DNA of 64,000 nt from Rhizobium sp. ZPR4 (GCF_040215725.1 NZ_CP157967.1:3701001-3765000), one strand, 5' to 3'; shown: positions 27,811 through 36,960, counted from the first letter of the stretch. The notes: a model not told the origin generated them from the letters alone. Numbers and translations are program-made.

Positions 27811-28287
27811 ATGGATATCATCGAAAGAGGTTTGGATCCGACGGATCTGTCGATCATCGAGATTTTGCAGCAGGATGGGCGAATCTCGGTATCGGAGCTT
27901 GGCCGCCGGGTCGGTCTATCGCAGCCGGCAGCCTCGGAGCGGCTGAAGCGATTGGAAGAGCGTGGCGTGATTGCCGGTTATCGCGCGGTCGTCGATCCCT
28001 CAGCTGTCGGGCTCGGCATGATGGCGGTCATCCGTCTCAGGACCACGCATGAGCACATCCGGCCCTATCTGAAGCAATTTTCCGAAATGCCCGAGATAAT
28101 CGAGGTCTTGAGGCTGACGGGCGAGGATTGCTTTATGCTCAAGGTTCTCGTGCCGACGCCATCTGATCTTGAAACCATCGTCGATTCCATTGCCCGCCAT
28201 GGGGCCGTGACGACGTCGCTGGTGCTGCGAAATGAGCCAATAAAGGCGATCGGCCGCGATCTCATTCGCAAAGCCGCCGCCCGCTGA
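27811..28287 (+). CDS. Lrp/AsnC family transcriptional regulator
   Basis: A 158-aa DNA-binding regulator. The N-terminal helix-turn-helix (LSIIEILQQDGRISVSELG, then SQPAASERLKRLEERGVI) is followed by an Lrp-type ligand-binding RAM domain (VIRLRTTHEHIRPYL, then GEDCFMLKVLVPT). It is divergent from the RBBP9-type hydrolase, with a LysE exporter beyond, so it may respond to an amino acid and control one of these genes. That is inferred from position only. Confidence 0.93.
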   Translation: MDIIERGLDPTDLSIIEILQQDGRISVSELGRRVGLSQPAASERLKRLEERGVIAGYRAVVDPSAVGLGMMAVIRLRTTHEHIRPYLKQFSEMPEIIEVLRLTGEDCFMLKVLVPTPSDLETIVDSIARHGAVTTSLVLRNEPIKAIGRDLIRKAAAR

Positions 28288-28301
28288 TGGAAGAGGGGCA
28301 C

Positions 28302-28401
28302 CGCAATTCCAGGAAAAGTGTATAGCGGTTTTCCGCTTGGAATTGCGTAGAAGCAAAAAATAGAGCGTTTTCGCGATTCGAAGAAACGCGGAAAGGCTCT
28401 A
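28302..28401. repeat. Two-hairpin repeat family, copy A
   Basis: First hairpin arms GCAATTCCAGGAAAA / TTTTCCGCTTGGAATTGC around AAAAGTGTATAGCGGTTTT. Second hairpin arms AGAGCGTTTTCGCG / CGCGGAAAGGCTCT. Related to copies at 39251, 44668 and 55774. Similar in character to rhizobial intergenic mosaic elements such as RIME; family membership not tested. Confidence 0.75.
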
Positions 28402-28404
28402 GTC

Positions 28405-28728
28405 TCAGAACGGCAGCTTGAAGCCGGGCGGGATCGGCAGGCCAGCCGTCAGTTCGCGGGTCTTTTCAGCGGCGATCGCCTCGGCCTTTTCCTGGGCATC
28501 CTTGTTGGCGGCGACGATCAGGTCTTCGAGGATCTCGACATCGTCTTCCTTGAAGAGCGAGGGATCGATCTTGAGGCCGAGCATCAGGCCCTTGCCGTTG
28601 ACGGTGACGGTGACGAGACCGCCGCCGGCCTTGCCTTCGACGCGAATGTCGGCGATCTCCGACTGCATCTTCTCCATCTTCGCCTGCATTTCCTTCACTT
28701 TGCCCATCATGCCCATGATGTCGCGCAT
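28405..28728 (-). CDS. YbaB/EbfC nucleoid-associated protein
   Basis: A 107-aa DNA-binding protein ([20 protein letters not shown], then [21 protein letters not shown]). Forms dimers with a tweezer-like shape and binds DNA without strict specificity. Located downstream of dnaX as in most bacteria (98 bp gap). Copy A of the two-hairpin repeat lies immediately past its stop codon and may act as its mRNA 3' end. Confidence 0.95.
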   Translation of the reverse strand: MRDIMGMMGKVKEMQAKMEKMQSEIADIRVEGKAGGGLVTVTVNGKGLMLGLKIDPSLFKEDDVEILEDLIVAANKDAQEKAEAIAAEKTRELTAGLPIPPGFKLPF

Positions 28729-28826
28729 CGTCTTTGGTCCTTCTTCTGCAAGTGTCTGTATGCTCAGCCGGGATATATCGCCAACGGCCTCAGGCCGATG
28801 CGGTTCCGTAAACGGCCATCCTAGCG

Positions 28827-30701
28827 TTAGAATTCGATATCGTCGCCCGGTAGAATATCGCCGTCAACGGATTCGGCGGCGGCGGGAGGCGCCGTAACTT
28901 CCTCTTCGTCTTCCGTCTCGGGTGCCCGCACCCGCACGTCGATGATCTTTGCGCCTGGAAACTGCGCCAGGATCGCTGCGACGTCGGGGTCCTGGCGTGC
29001 ATCGGCGACACGCTGTTTCTGAGCGTTCGCTTCGGCTTCGACCAGCGTCGGCTGGCCTTCCTCGCGGCTGAGGCTGACGATCCAGTGGATGCCGGTCCAT
29101 TCCTTCAGCTTGACGGCAAGCTCGTTCAAAAGCGTGCCGGGCGCGCCCGGCGTGAGGCTGACATCGAGCCGGCCCGGCTCCAGTTTGACGGGGCGCACAA
29201 AGGTTCGCACCAGCGCCTTCAGCTTCGGATCGCGCTTCTGGCTGGCGAGTTCGGCGATGTCGGCCATCGAATTGACCGGCACGAGTGGTTTCGGCGCTTC
29301 GACCGGCTTCGGCTCGATACGTCCGAAGGGTTGCGAATCCGGCTGGGCACTCGGCACGGCACGCAGCATGGCGACCGGTGCGGAGGGCGTGGGCCGCGGC
29401 GCAGATGTTTCGACCGCACGCGCCATGGCGCTACCCTGATAGGATACCGCGCCGCCGCCGTTACCGCCGCTTGGGGCGGGCGATGGGCGCGAACCACCAT
29501 TACCATCGGAAAACTCGGCAAGCCTGCGGGCGGCATCTTCCGGTGCCGGCAGATGGGCTGCATGTGCCAGCCGGATCAACACCATTTCGGCAGCGCCGGC
29601 CGTGCGAGAAGCGTTTTCCGTCTCGGTGATGCCTTTGAGAAGCATCTGCCAGATGCGGGAAAGTGCGGTTACGGCGACCCCTTGCGCGAATTCCGCCGCT
29701 TTCGTGCGCTCGATTTCGCTGAGCGACGGATCGTCGGCGGCATCGGGCACATATTTGAGGCGGGTCACGAGATGGGTGAAATCGGCAAGGTCGGTCAAGA
29801 CGACGACGGGATTGGCGCCGGCCTCGTACTGGCTGTTGAATTCGGCAAGCGCTGCCGAAACATCGCCTTTGACGACATGGCCGAAGAGATCGACGATGCG
29901 GGCGCGGTCGGCGAGCCCGAGCATCCCGCGCACGGCATCGGCGGCAACGAAACCGCTGCCATGGGCGATCGCCTGGTCGAGCAGCGACAGGCCGTCGCGC
30001 GCCGAGCCCTCGGCGGCGCGGGCGATCATGGCGAGCGCTTCCGGCTCGGCCTCGATGCCTTCCTTGCCGGCAATGGTGGTGAACAGCCCGACGAGATCGG
30101 AGGCGCTGATGCGGCGCAGGTCGAAGCGCTGGCAGCGCGACAGCACCGTGATCGGCACCTTGCGGATTTCGGTGGTGGCGAAGATGAACTTCACATGCTC
30201 GGGCGGCTCTTCGAGCGTCTTCAACAACCCGTTGAAGGCGGCCGTCGACAGCATGTGCACTTCGTCGATGATGTAGACCTTGTAGCGCGCCGAGACCGGC
30301 CGGTAGCGCACTTGCTCGATGATCTCCCGGATATCGTCGATACCGGTGTGCGAGGCGGCGTCCATCTCGATGACGTCGACATGCCGGCCTTCCATGATCG
30401 CCTGGCAGTGGTCGCCGGGTTCACGCAGGTCGATTGTCGGCCGATCGATGTCGGCGGTCTTGTAGTTGAGGGCGCGCGCCAGAATGCGGGCGGTCGTGGT
30501 CTTGCCGACCCCGCGGACGCCGGTCAGCATATAGGCCTGGGCAATACGGCCGGTTTCGAACGCGTTGGTCAGCGTGCGAACCATCGGCTCCTGGCCGACC
30601 ATAAGATCTGTGAAGTCCTTGGGTCTGTATTTGCGGGCCAGCACCCGGTAACCGGTGCCGGTCGAAGCGGCATCTTTTGCTTGTCGCTCGGTGTCGCTCA
30701 T
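28827..30701 (-). CDS. dnaX: DNA polymerase III subunits gamma and tau
   Basis: A 624-aa clamp-loader ATPase. Walker [13 protein letters not shown], Walker [11 protein letters not shown], sensor 1 [10 protein letters not shown], arginine finger SRCQR. Domain III to about residue 380, then a long tau-type Pro/Ala-rich tail (about 430-500) and C-terminal polymerase-binding region. Of the four Cys of the E. coli zinc cluster only one is left (DHCQAI, before EGRH); the rest are replaced by a Thr/Pro-rich loop. Start ATG 30701; an upstream in-frame ATG at 30782 overlaps SRP RNA. Lies just downstream of ffs. Confidence 0.96.
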   Translation of the reverse strand: MSDTERQAKDAASTGTGYRVLARKYRPKDFTDLMVGQEPMVRTLTNAFETGRIAQAYMLTGVRGVGKTTTARILARALNYKTADIDRPTIDLREPGDHCQAIMEGRHVDVIEMDAASHTGIDDIREIIEQVRYRPVSARYKVYIIDEVHMLSTAAFNGLLKTLEEPPEHVKFIFATTEIRKVPITVLSRCQRFDLRRISASDLVGLFTTIAGKEGIEAEPEALAMIARAAEGSARDGLSLLDQAIAHGSGFVAADAVRGMLGLADRARIVDLFGHVVKGDVSAALAEFNSQYEAGANPVVVLTDLADFTHLVTRLKYVPDAADDPSLSEIERTKAAEFAQGVAVTALSRIWQMLLKGITETENASRTAGAAEMVLIRLAHAAHLPAPEDAARRLAEFSDGNGGSRPSPAPSGGNGGGAVSYQGSAMARAVETSAPRPTPSAPVAMLRAVPSAQPDSQPFGRIEPKPVEAPKPLVPVNSMADIAELASQKRDPKLKALVRTFVRPVKLEPGRLDVSLTPGAPGTLLNELAVKLKEWTGIHWIVSLSREEGQPTLVEAEANAQKQRVADARQDPDVAAILAQFPGAKIIDVRVRAPETEDEEEVTAPPAAAESVDGDILPGDDIEF

Positions 30702-30732
30702 CGCCCTGCTTGTTGCCCGGTGCCTAGCTTGT

Positions 30733-30750
30733 TGCCCGGCGAAAGCCGGG
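30733..30750 (-). terminator. Hairpin downstream of SRP RNA
   Basis: On the minus strand CCCGGC-TTTC-GCCGGG forms a stable stem 20 nt past the 3' end of the SRP RNA, with no long T run. It may separate ffs from dnaX transcription. Confidence 0.35.
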
Positions 30751-30769
30751 TCTTGCTTTCGGAAAGGGT

Positions 30770-30868
30770 GGGAGGCTGGCACGAATGACCCGTGCCGGGC
30801 TCGTTAGGGCTGCTTCCTTCCGGACCTGACCCGGTTGGCGAGTGGCTCGTCCACCACCAACCTCCCGG
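30770..30868 (-). ncRNA. ffs: Signal recognition particle RNA (4.5S)
   Basis: On the minus strand the bacterial SRP RNA tip is exact: GGTCAGGTCCGGAAGGAAGCAGCC, split here as GGTCAGGTCCGG plus AAGGAAGCAGCC. The ends GGGAGGTTGG and CCAGCCTCCC pair (with one G-U) to close a hairpin of about 99 nt. It partners with Ffh for co-translational membrane targeting. Located upstream of dnaX, a common alphaproteobacterial position. Ends are estimated from the pairing. Confidence 0.93.
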
Positions 30869-30956
30869 ATGCACATATCGGCAATATCGCCATCAAAAGC
30901 AAGCCAAGGTCAAAAAAAACTGCTAAACATTTGATAAAACAATGGAGGATGCCCCC

Positions 30957-31367
30957 TTGAAGGAGTTTACGCTCGACGATCGTCTGGCGAATGACAGCGT
31001 TTCTGTCGCGATCACAGGCCTTTGCGACGTCAGGCTGATGAAGGATCGCCGCTGGCCATGGCTTGTGCTGATCCCCCGCAGGCCCGACAAATCGGAGGTT
31101 TTCGAGCTGACCCCGCTCGACCGGATCCTGCTGACCTTCGAAACGGATAAGGTCGCAAGCGCCCTGAAGACGGTGACGGGCGCTGCAAAAATCAATGTCG
31201 GGGCACTTGGAAATATCGTCCGTCAGCTGCATGTTCATGTCATCGCGCGGTTCGAAGGTGATGCCAACTGGCCAGGCCCGGTCTGGGGCTACGGCAAGGC
31301 GGAACCCTATTCGGACGAAGACATGAACAGCCTCATAGCCAAGTTGCGGGAAACGCTTTCACAATGA
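30957..31367 (+). CDS. HIT-domain protein
   Basis: A 136-aa histidine-triad nucleotide-binding protein. The catalytic motif is QLHVHVIARF near residue 80 (HxHxH with the third His replaced by Ala/Arg context), preceded by GNIVRQ. Family members hydrolyse nucleotide phosphoramidates or diadenosine polyphosphates. I chose TTG 30957 since GGAGG lies 8 nt upstream; ATG 30942 (5 more codons) is the alternative but has no Shine-Dalgarno. Overlaps nudC by 4 bp (ATGA), so the two are translationally coupled. Confidence 0.88.
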   Translation: MKEFTLDDRLANDSVSVAITGLCDVRLMKDRRWPWLVLIPRRPDKSEVFELTPLDRILLTFETDKVASALKTVTGAAKINVGALGNIVRQLHVHVIARFEGDANWPGPVWGYGKAEPYSDEDMNSLIAKLRETLSQ

Positions 31368-32323
31368 GCCATTCCATCTTTTCCTCGGATGCCCCGCATC
31401 CGGAACCAAGCAGTCTCACCGCCTTTGCGGAAAACCAGCTCAACCGGGATGCCGAGCATCGCGACGAGGAATCGATCAAACATGCGCTCGCCAAGGAAGG
31501 CACCCATATCCTGGCTTTCGCCCAGGATCGTCTGGTGTTGAAGCATGACGGCCAGGTGCTCGACCCGCTGTTTGCCCGCTACGAGCTGAAGGATCTCGAT
31601 CCGAATTGGGATGAGGCCGTGCTGCTCGGATACCGCAAGACCGGCGAGCCCCGGCTTGCCGTGCCCGTGCGCGTCAATGCCGACGAGCTTGCCTGCCAGT
31701 ACAAACCGGCCGACATGCGCTCGCTCTGGCGCGATCTGCTGCTGGAAGGCGAAATCCTCGGCGAAGCCGCGCAGGGCATGAGCCTTCTCCGCTGGAATGG
31801 CGACAACCGCTTCTGCGGCCGTTGCGGATCGGTCATGGAAAGCCGCATCGGCGGCTACAAGCGGGTGTGCACGGCTTGCGAACACATGATCTTCCCGCGC
31901 ACCGATCCGGTGGTCATCATGCTTGTTATCGACGAGGAGAAGAACCTCTGCCTGCTCGGCCGCAGCCATCATTTCGCGCCGGGCATGTATTCCTGTCTCG
32001 CCGGTTTCGTCGAGCCGGGCGAAACCATCGAGAACGCGGTGCGCCGCGAGACGCATGAGGAATCCGGCATCCATACCGGCCGCGTGCGCTATCATGCATC
32101 CCAGCCCTGGCCGATGCCGCATTCCCTCATGATCGGCTGCTACGCCGAGGCGAAGTCGAGCGAAATCCACATGGATGAGGCCGAGCTGGAAGATTGCCGC
32201 TGGTTCACCCCGGAAGAGACGCTTGCAATGCTCGACCGCGTCTCGGCATCCGGCAACACATCTCCACCCAAGGGCGCCATTGCCCATCGCCTGATGCGCG
32301 ACTGGGTGGAATGGAAACGCTAG
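31364..32323 (+). CDS. nudC: NAD+ diphosphatase (NADH pyrophosphatase)
   Basis: A 319-aa Nudix enzyme that splits NAD(H) to NMN(H) and AMP, and in E. coli removes NAD caps from RNA. A Cys4 zinc ribbon (CGRCG...CTAC, near residues 150-170) lies between the N-terminal domain and the Nudix domain. The Nudix box GFVEPGETIENAVRRETHEE is intact. The downstream SQPWPMPHSLM segment is the NudC signature. Start overlaps the HIT gene stop by 4 bp. Cytoplasmic. Confidence 0.96.
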   Translation: MSHSIFSSDAPHPEPSSLTAFAENQLNRDAEHRDEESIKHALAKEGTHILAFAQDRLVLKHDGQVLDPLFARYELKDLDPNWDEAVLLGYRKTGEPRLAVPVRVNADELACQYKPADMRSLWRDLLLEGEILGEAAQGMSLLRWNGDNRFCGRCGSVMESRIGGYKRVCTACEHMIFPRTDPVVIMLVIDEEKNLCLLGRSHHFAPGMYSCLAGFVEPGETIENAVRRETHEESGIHTGRVRYHASQPWPMPHSLMIGCYAEAKSSEIHMDEAELEDCRWFTPEETLAMLDRVSASGNTSPPKGAIAHRLMRDWVEWKR

Positions 32324-32336
32324 GTCTTGTCGCGTC

Positions 32337-33023
32337 ATGGCCCGCTCGGAACGCTTGCTGACGCTGTTGCAGACATTGCGGCGCTATCGCCGTCCGGTCA
32401 GCGGCGCCGTGCTGGCGGAGGAGACCGGCGTCAGCCTGCGCACGCTCTATCGCGATATCGCCAGCCTGCAGTCGCAGGGCGCCATGATCGAGGGCGAGCC
32501 GGGTATCGGCTATGTCCTGAAGCCCGGCTTCATGCTGCCGCCGATGATGTTCTCTCAGGATGAGATCGAGGCGCTGGTTCTGGGATCGCGATGGGTGGCA
32601 CGCGCCACTGACGCCCGTCTGGCGGCCGCCGGCGCCGATGCGCTCGCCAAGATCGCCGCCGTGCTGCCCGCGGACCTTCGCGATGCGGTCGACCAGGCGG
32701 CGGTGGTCGTCGGTACGCGTCGTATCACGGAAGACAAGGCCGATCTTTCCCTGATGCGCAAGGCGATCCAGACGGAGCGCATGGTGCAGCTGACCTATGG
32801 CGACGTGAACGGTGCCATCTCGACCCGGCGCATCTGGCCTTTCGCGCTCGGCTATTTCGACAATGCGCGCATCATCATGGCCTGGTGCGAACTGCGTCAG
32901 GATTATCGCCATTTCCGCGCCGACCGTATCGTCGATTTCGCGGTGCTGGAGGCGCGTTACCCGCGCCGCCGTGTCGCCCTCGCCAGAGAATGGCAGGCGC
33001 GGGAAGGCATGGTCCACAATTGA
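32337..33023 (+). CDS. WYL-domain transcriptional regulator (YafY type)
   Basis: A 228-aa regulator with an N-terminal winged helix (LLTLLQTLRRYRRPVSG, then TGVSLRTLYRDIASLQSQG) and a WYL ligand-sensing domain (about 135-205; RRIWPFALGYFDNARIIMAWCE). In rhizobia it usually stands next to VOC-fold enzymes, as here. It begins 14 bp after nudC, so read-through from HIT-nudC is possible. Its ligand is unknown. Confidence 0.9.
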   Translation: MARSERLLTLLQTLRRYRRPVSGAVLAEETGVSLRTLYRDIASLQSQGAMIEGEPGIGYVLKPGFMLPPMMFSQDEIEALVLGSRWVARATDARLAAAGADALAKIAAVLPADLRDAVDQAAVVVGTRRITEDKADLSLMRKAIQTERMVQLTYGDVNGAISTRRIWPFALGYFDNARIIMAWCELRQDYRHFRADRIVDFAVLEARYPRRRVALAREWQAREGMVHN

Positions 33024-33105
33024 TCCGGCGACGCGATACTACTGCCAGAAACTGTCAGTAGGTACGACTATGATGGGTCTATCCAATCAGGAAGGAGGAC
33101 CGATC

Positions 33106-33333
33106 ATGGCAGCCAATGTTTTCACCTTAACGAAACAAGCGCATCGCGGTGGCGCCGAGGCGCGCGAAGACGGATATCCGGCGTGGCCGGCTCGGCTCTC
33201 GCAGATTGCGCTTGGCTATTTCACCCGCCGCTGGAATCGTCTCGATATCGACGAGGCGCCGAGTTCCGTTAAGCGCGATCTGGGATTCCTGGACGGCTGC
33301 GCCCCTTACCGGGAGGAAGACCGGATGCGCTGA
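33106..33333 (+). CDS. Small DUF1127-like protein (75 aa)
   Basis: A short protein starting at ATG 33106 with AAGGAGG 7 nt upstream. The C-terminal half (RRWNRLDIDEAPSSVKRDLGF) resembles the conserved end of DUF1127/YjiS proteins, which are Arg-rich and linked to RNA binding and phosphate or carbon responses in alphaproteobacteria. The similarity is moderate, so the family call is tentative. It lies between the WYL regulator and a VOC gene. Confidence 0.65.
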   Translation: MAANVFTLTKQAHRGGAEAREDGYPAWPARLSQIALGYFTRRWNRLDIDEAPSSVKRDLGFLDGCAPYREEDRMR

Positions 33334-33552
33334 CGCGAGCCGCAGAAGCTCGTCGCGACCTCCGCGATAACGACTACGCACAATCAAAAAACCAAGTGCA
33401 GCAAGCTGATACGAACAGCGTGATGCGTTCTGGAAACTCGCCTGCATAAGATCTGACCATGCACTGACAAAGCCATCCCTGGCGGGCGCCGCTCCGCTCG
33501 CCGGACTGCCTGCGCATGCCCGCATATCCATCGAAACAAGAGGAATATCCAA

Positions 33553-33921
33553 ATGACCAACCCCAACCTCATTATCTTCTACGTCAAGGACCCCGGCGAA
33601 AGTGCGCCGTTCTACCGCGATCTGTTCGGCCGAGAGCCGGCTTTTGCGTCGCCGAACTTCGTGGCTTTCGCGCTCGACAACGGCCTAAGCCTCGGCCTCT
33701 GGCGCCGCAGCAGCGTCGAGCCGCAGCCCTCCGCCATCGGCAATCGTGGCGAACTGGGCTTCATGGTCGAAGGCGCCGGCGCCGTCGAGCAGCATTATAG
33801 GGATTGGAAGGCACGCGGCCTGCCTATCGCGCAGGAGCTGACGACGATGGATTTCGGCCCGACCTTCGTTGTGCTCGACCCGGATGGCCATCGCCTGCGG
33901 GTATGTGAGCCGGATAAGTAG
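33553..33921 (+). CDS. VOC-fold protein (glyoxalase/dioxygenase superfamily)
   Basis: A 122-aa protein of the vicinal oxygen chelate fold. Paired beta-alpha-beta-beta-beta units: LIIFYVKDPGESAPFYRDLFG at the start and GPTFVVLDPDGHRLRVCEPDK at the end. Substrate unknown; it could be a small-molecule-binding or antibiotic-sequestering protein. Start ATG 33553 with GAGGAAT upstream. It is probably the target or partner of the WYL regulator two genes upstream (inferred from the common pairing). Confidence 0.87.
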   Translation: MTNPNLIIFYVKDPGESAPFYRDLFGREPAFASPNFVAFALDNGLSLGLWRRSSVEPQPSAIGNRGELGFMVEGAGAVEQHYRDWKARGLPIAQELTTMDFGPTFVVLDPDGHRLRVCEPDK

Positions 33922-33939
33922 GCACTGAGCGAATGGCTT

Positions 33940-34006
33940 GCCCCTCACCCTAACCCTCTCCCCGCAGGCGGGGAGACGGGGGCCGAAAGGCCGGATGAGG
34001 GGCTAG
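33940..34006. repeat. Palindromic intergenic repeat (REP-like)
   Basis: GCCCCTCA...TGAGGGGC ends enclose CTCTCCCCGC-AGGC-GGGGAGA and GGCC-GAAA-GGCC hairpins. This nested form is a common rhizobial intergenic repeat. It lies between the two VOC genes and may act as an mRNA 3' end. Confidence 0.8.
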
Positions 34007-34129
34007 CGGCGACCGCCGGAGATCGTTTCATCAAAGTGACTTGCGATGCAGTCATGCCAATCGTCCGAGTTGACTTCCAGCGTTTGCAAAAGAAACTGAT
34101 CGATACACTTGGAGCCAAGGGAGGACCAA

Positions 34130-34528
34130 TTGCTCCATCATATTTCGTTCGGTGTGTCCGATATCGTGAGAGCCGCCGCCTTCTACGACGCCGCTTTCGC
34201 GCCGCTCGGCTATGTCAGGGTTTGGGAAGACTTGAGCCCCGGCGATCCCGACCAGGCGGTTGGATATGGCCCTGCGGGCGGTGGCGATAAATTCGCCATC
34301 AAATTGCGCGGCAATGAAGCGCGAGCCCCTGGCTCGGGCTTTCATTTGGCCTTTGCCGCGCCAAACCGGGAAGCCGTTGTCCTGTTCCATCAGGCCGCAT
34401 TGGCCCATGGCGGTAAGGACAACGGCGCACCGGGTCTTCGGCCTCACTATGGCCCGAACTATTTCGCCGCCTTCGTCATCGATCCGGATGGGCATCGTAT
34501 CGAGGTCGTGACCAAAGCGTCGCAATAA
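34130..34528 (+). CDS. VOC-fold protein, glyoxalase-like
   Basis: A 132-aa VOC-superfamily protein. Begins LHHISFGVSDIVRAAAFYDA and ends AAFVIDPDGHRIEVV, with metal-ligand-type His near the start and Glu near the end, so it may be a metal-dependent lyase or a fosfomycin/bleomycin-type binding protein; the substrate is unknown. The start is TTG at 34130, with AGGGAGGA 4 nt upstream; an in-frame TTG at 34109 lacks a signal. Convergent with pheA. Confidence 0.85.
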   Translation: MLHHISFGVSDIVRAAAFYDAAFAPLGYVRVWEDLSPGDPDQAVGYGPAGGGDKFAIKLRGNEARAPGSGFHLAFAAPNREAVVLFHQAALAHGGKDNGAPGLRPHYGPNYFAAFVIDPDGHRIEVVTKASQ

Positions 34529-34535
34529 CCGCTGC

Positions 34536-35390
34536 TTAGAGATCGCCCCGCGTCGGGTGGCCCTTATAGACGCCGAGGATGCGGACCTTTTCGGAGAAGA
34601 AGCGCAATTCCTCCAGCGCGCGGCGCACATGCGGATCGGAGGGGTGGCCCTCGATGTCGGCATAGAACTGCGTTGCTACAAAACGGCCGCCGAGCTGATA
34701 GCTTTCGAGCTTGGTCATGTTGATGCCGTTGGTGGCGAAGCCGCCGAGCGCCTTGTAGAGCGCGGCCGGAATGTTGCGGACGTTGAAGACAAAGGTGGTG
34801 ACGATCTTTTCGTCGGGCGAGCTGCGCTCCGCCCAGTCCTCATCGCGCGACAGGATGACGAAGCGCGTCATGTTGTTTTCGGTGTCTTCGACATTCTCGG
34901 CGATGATTTCGAGGCCGTAGAGATCGGCCGCAAGCCGCGGCGCCAATGCCGCCATGCTGCGATCGCCGGTTTCCTTCACCAGCTTGGCAGCACCCGCCGT
35001 ATCCCCGGCAATCACAGGCTTCCAGCCATTCGCGCGCACGATGTTGCGGCATTGGCCGAGTGCGTGGATGTGGCTGTGCACCGTGCGGATCTCTTCCTTC
35101 TTGACACCAGGCAGGACCATCAGCTGGAAGCGGATCGGCATGAAATATTCGCCGACGATATGCAGGCGCGATTCCGGCAGCAGATGGTGGATGTCGGCGA
35201 CACGACCGGCGATCGTGTTCTCGATCGGGATCATGCCGAGATCCGCGTCGCCATTGTCGATGGCGGTGAGGGCATCCTCGAAGGTCTGGCAGGGCAGCGG
35301 CTCCATGGTCGGGAACATGTCACGGCTGGCCATGTCGGAATTGGCGCCGTAGTCGCCCTGGAAGGAGATCTTGTTGGTCTTGGTGATCAT
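34536..35390 (-). CDS. pheA: Prephenate dehydratase
   Basis: A 284-aa monofunctional prephenate dehydratase that makes phenylpyruvate for phenylalanine synthesis. The PDT domain (about 1-185) shows ISFQGDYGANSDMA and the catalytic TRF motif in NNMTRFVIL. The C-terminal ACT domain (about 200-275), with GINMTKLESYQLGG, is the Phe feedback site; the usual ESRP is ESYQ here, as in related rhizobial proteins. No chorismate mutase domain. Downstream of kdsB by 24 bp, so cotranscribed. Confidence 0.96.
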   Translation of the reverse strand: MITKTNKISFQGDYGANSDMASRDMFPTMEPLPCQTFEDALTAIDNGDADLGMIPIENTIAGRVADIHHLLPESRLHIVGEYFMPIRFQLMVLPGVKKEEIRTVHSHIHALGQCRNIVRANGWKPVIAGDTAGAAKLVKETGDRSMAALAPRLAADLYGLEIIAENVEDTENNMTRFVILSRDEDWAERSSPDEKIVTTFVFNVRNIPAALYKALGGFATNGINMTKLESYQLGGRFVATQFYADIEGHPSDPHVRRALEELRFFSEKVRILGVYKGHPTRGDL

Positions 35391-35414
35391 GGAACTGCCC
35401 TTGGGGGAATGCCG

Positions 35415-36170
35415 TCAGAGAGAAGCGGCGGAGAGGATACGTCTGGCCTTTTCAAGGTCGCCGGGAGTATCGACACCGAGCGGGACCGTGTCAACGATCT
35501 CGACGTCGATGCGCATGCCGGCCTCCAAAGCCCTCAGCTGCTCGAGTGATTCGCGTAACTCGAGTGGCGATGGCCCAGCTTTCACGAACTTTTCCAGTGC
35601 GGCACGGCGGTAGGTGTAAAGACCGATGTGGTGATAGAGCGGCCCCTTGCCGTAGGGTGCGGTGGCGCGGGTAAAATAGAGGGCGCGCAGGCGATTTTCG
35701 GAAATCGGCGAGCCGATGACCTTGACGACGCTCGGCAGGGTCTTTTCTTCCTCGTCCTTGATCTCGACGGTCAGCGTGGCGATGTCGACCGCCGGGTTTT
35801 CGAGCGGGCGCAGCGATGCGCGGATGGTGTCGGGATCGATCGTCGGCAGGTCGCCCTGCACGTTGACGATGATTTCGGCGCGACCCTGCGGATCCACGGC
35901 CTGCAGCGCCTCATAGATGCGGTCCGAGCCGGATTGATGATCGCCGCGTGTCATGACGACGTCGAAGCCGGCATTGGCGACCGCGGCATAGGTATCCGCA
36001 TGGTCGACTGCAACGACGATGCGACCGATCGCCGCCTCGCGCGCACGCTTGGCAACCTGTACGATCATGGGCAGGCCGCAAATATCCGCCAGCGGCTTGC
36101 CCGGCAGGCGCGTGGAGGCCATGCGGGCGGGAATGAGGACCAGCGTCTTGTCTAAATTTGAATCAGTCAT
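35415..36170 (-). CDS. kdsB: CMP-KDO synthetase
   Basis: A 251-aa 3-deoxy-manno-octulosonate cytidylyltransferase, which activates KDO for LPS inner-core assembly. The N-terminal nucleotidyl-binding motif is [17 protein letters not shown], followed by [13 protein letters not shown] and [12 protein letters not shown]. Start ATG 36170 chosen to match family starts ([10 protein letters not shown]); the 15 residues upstream from 36215 are unlike homologues. Divergent from cycM and upstream of pheA. Confidence 0.95.
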   Translation of the reverse strand: MTDSNLDKTLVLIPARMASTRLPGKPLADICGLPMIVQVAKRAREAAIGRIVVAVDHADTYAAVANAGFDVVMTRGDHQSGSDRIYEALQAVDPQGRAEIIVNVQGDLPTIDPDTIRASLRPLENPAVDIATLTVEIKDEEEKTLPSVVKVIGSPISENRLRALYFTRATAPYGKGPLYHHIGLYTYRRAALEKFVKAGPSPLELRESLEQLRALEAGMRIDVEIVDTVPLGVDTPGDLEKARRILSAASL

Positions 36171-36321
36171 TGTTGGGCCTTCTATTCCCGAGGGAAAAGT
36201 GTCAAAACGTCTCATGGTGGAGACCGTTTACAGAGTTGCAAGAAACAGCCAAAAGACATAGGTTTCGCGCGAATTCAAGATGGGCCAGCGGAGGATGCTG
36301 GCGGCGAGGGGAGCATAGCAG

Positions 36322-36897
36322 ATGAATTCATCCTACGTGAACATGGGTGTCGGGGCGCTTTTGGCCACGCTATTCGTGTTGAAGTCCGTGTCGCTCGCGT
36401 CAGGATTTATTTTCCATACAGAGGCACCGGAAAAGCCAGGCTTCGCCATCGTCGCGACCGAGGAACCGGCTGCAGGCGACAAGGCCGCGGCCGCCAAGCC
36501 GGATACGCCGATCGCTCAGCTGCTGCAGAAGGCTGATGCCAAGGTCGGCGAGACGATTTTCAAGAAGTGTCAGGCCTGTCATTCCGGAGAGAAGGGCGGG
36601 CCGAACAAGGTCGGCCCCGATCTCTGGGGTATTGTCGACCGCCCGGTCGCCGAGCACGAGGGCTTCGCCTATTCGTCCGGCATGAAGGACTTCTCCAAGG
36701 GTGGTGCGGAAAAGTGGACCTATGACCACCTCTATCACTTCCTGGCCGCTCCGAAGAAATTCGTCGCCGGCACGGCGATGGGCTTTGCCGGCCTGCCGAA
36801 GGAAGAGGATCGTGCCAACGTGATCGCCTATCTGCGCACGCTCGCCGATACGCAGGTGCCGCTGCCGGACCCGAACGCACCGGCCGCCACGAACTAA
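36322..36897 (+). CDS. cycM: Membrane-anchored cytochrome c (CycM)
   Basis: A 191-aa class I cytochrome c. N-terminal uncleaved membrane anchor (about residues 8-30), a flexible Ala/Pro/Lys linker, then the heme domain with CQACH near residue 77. The Met axial ligand is in AGTAMGFAG. CycM passes electrons from the bc1 complex to an aa3-type oxidase. The order cycM/kdsB/pheA is conserved in rhizobia. Start ATG 36322. A bidirectional terminator follows the gene. Confidence 0.95.
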   Translation: MNSSYVNMGVGALLATLFVLKSVSLASGFIFHTEAPEKPGFAIVATEEPAAGDKAAAAKPDTPIAQLLQKADAKVGETIFKKCQACHSGEKGGPNKVGPDLWGIVDRPVAEHEGFAYSSGMKDFSKGGAEKWTYDHLYHFLAAPKKFVAGTAMGFAGLPKEEDRANVIAYLRTLADTQVPLPDPNAPAATN

Positions 36898-36919
36898 GAC
36901 AAGTCACAGGCGTAATTGG

Positions 36920-36947
36920 AAAACCCGGCCTTCAGGGCCGGGTTTTT
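36920..36947. terminator. Bidirectional terminator between cycM and the patatin gene
   Basis: AAAACCCGGCC-TTCA-GGCCGGGTTTTT: an 8-bp GC stem flanked by A and T runs, lying between the convergent cycM and patatin genes and able to end both. Confidence 0.9.
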
Positions 36948-36960
36948 CGTGTTGCGGTAT

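Noticed and set aside
29085..30788. 567-aa plus-strand ORF opposite dnaX
   Set aside because: Antisense to dnaX and SRP RNA; composition typical of a GC-rich shadow frame.
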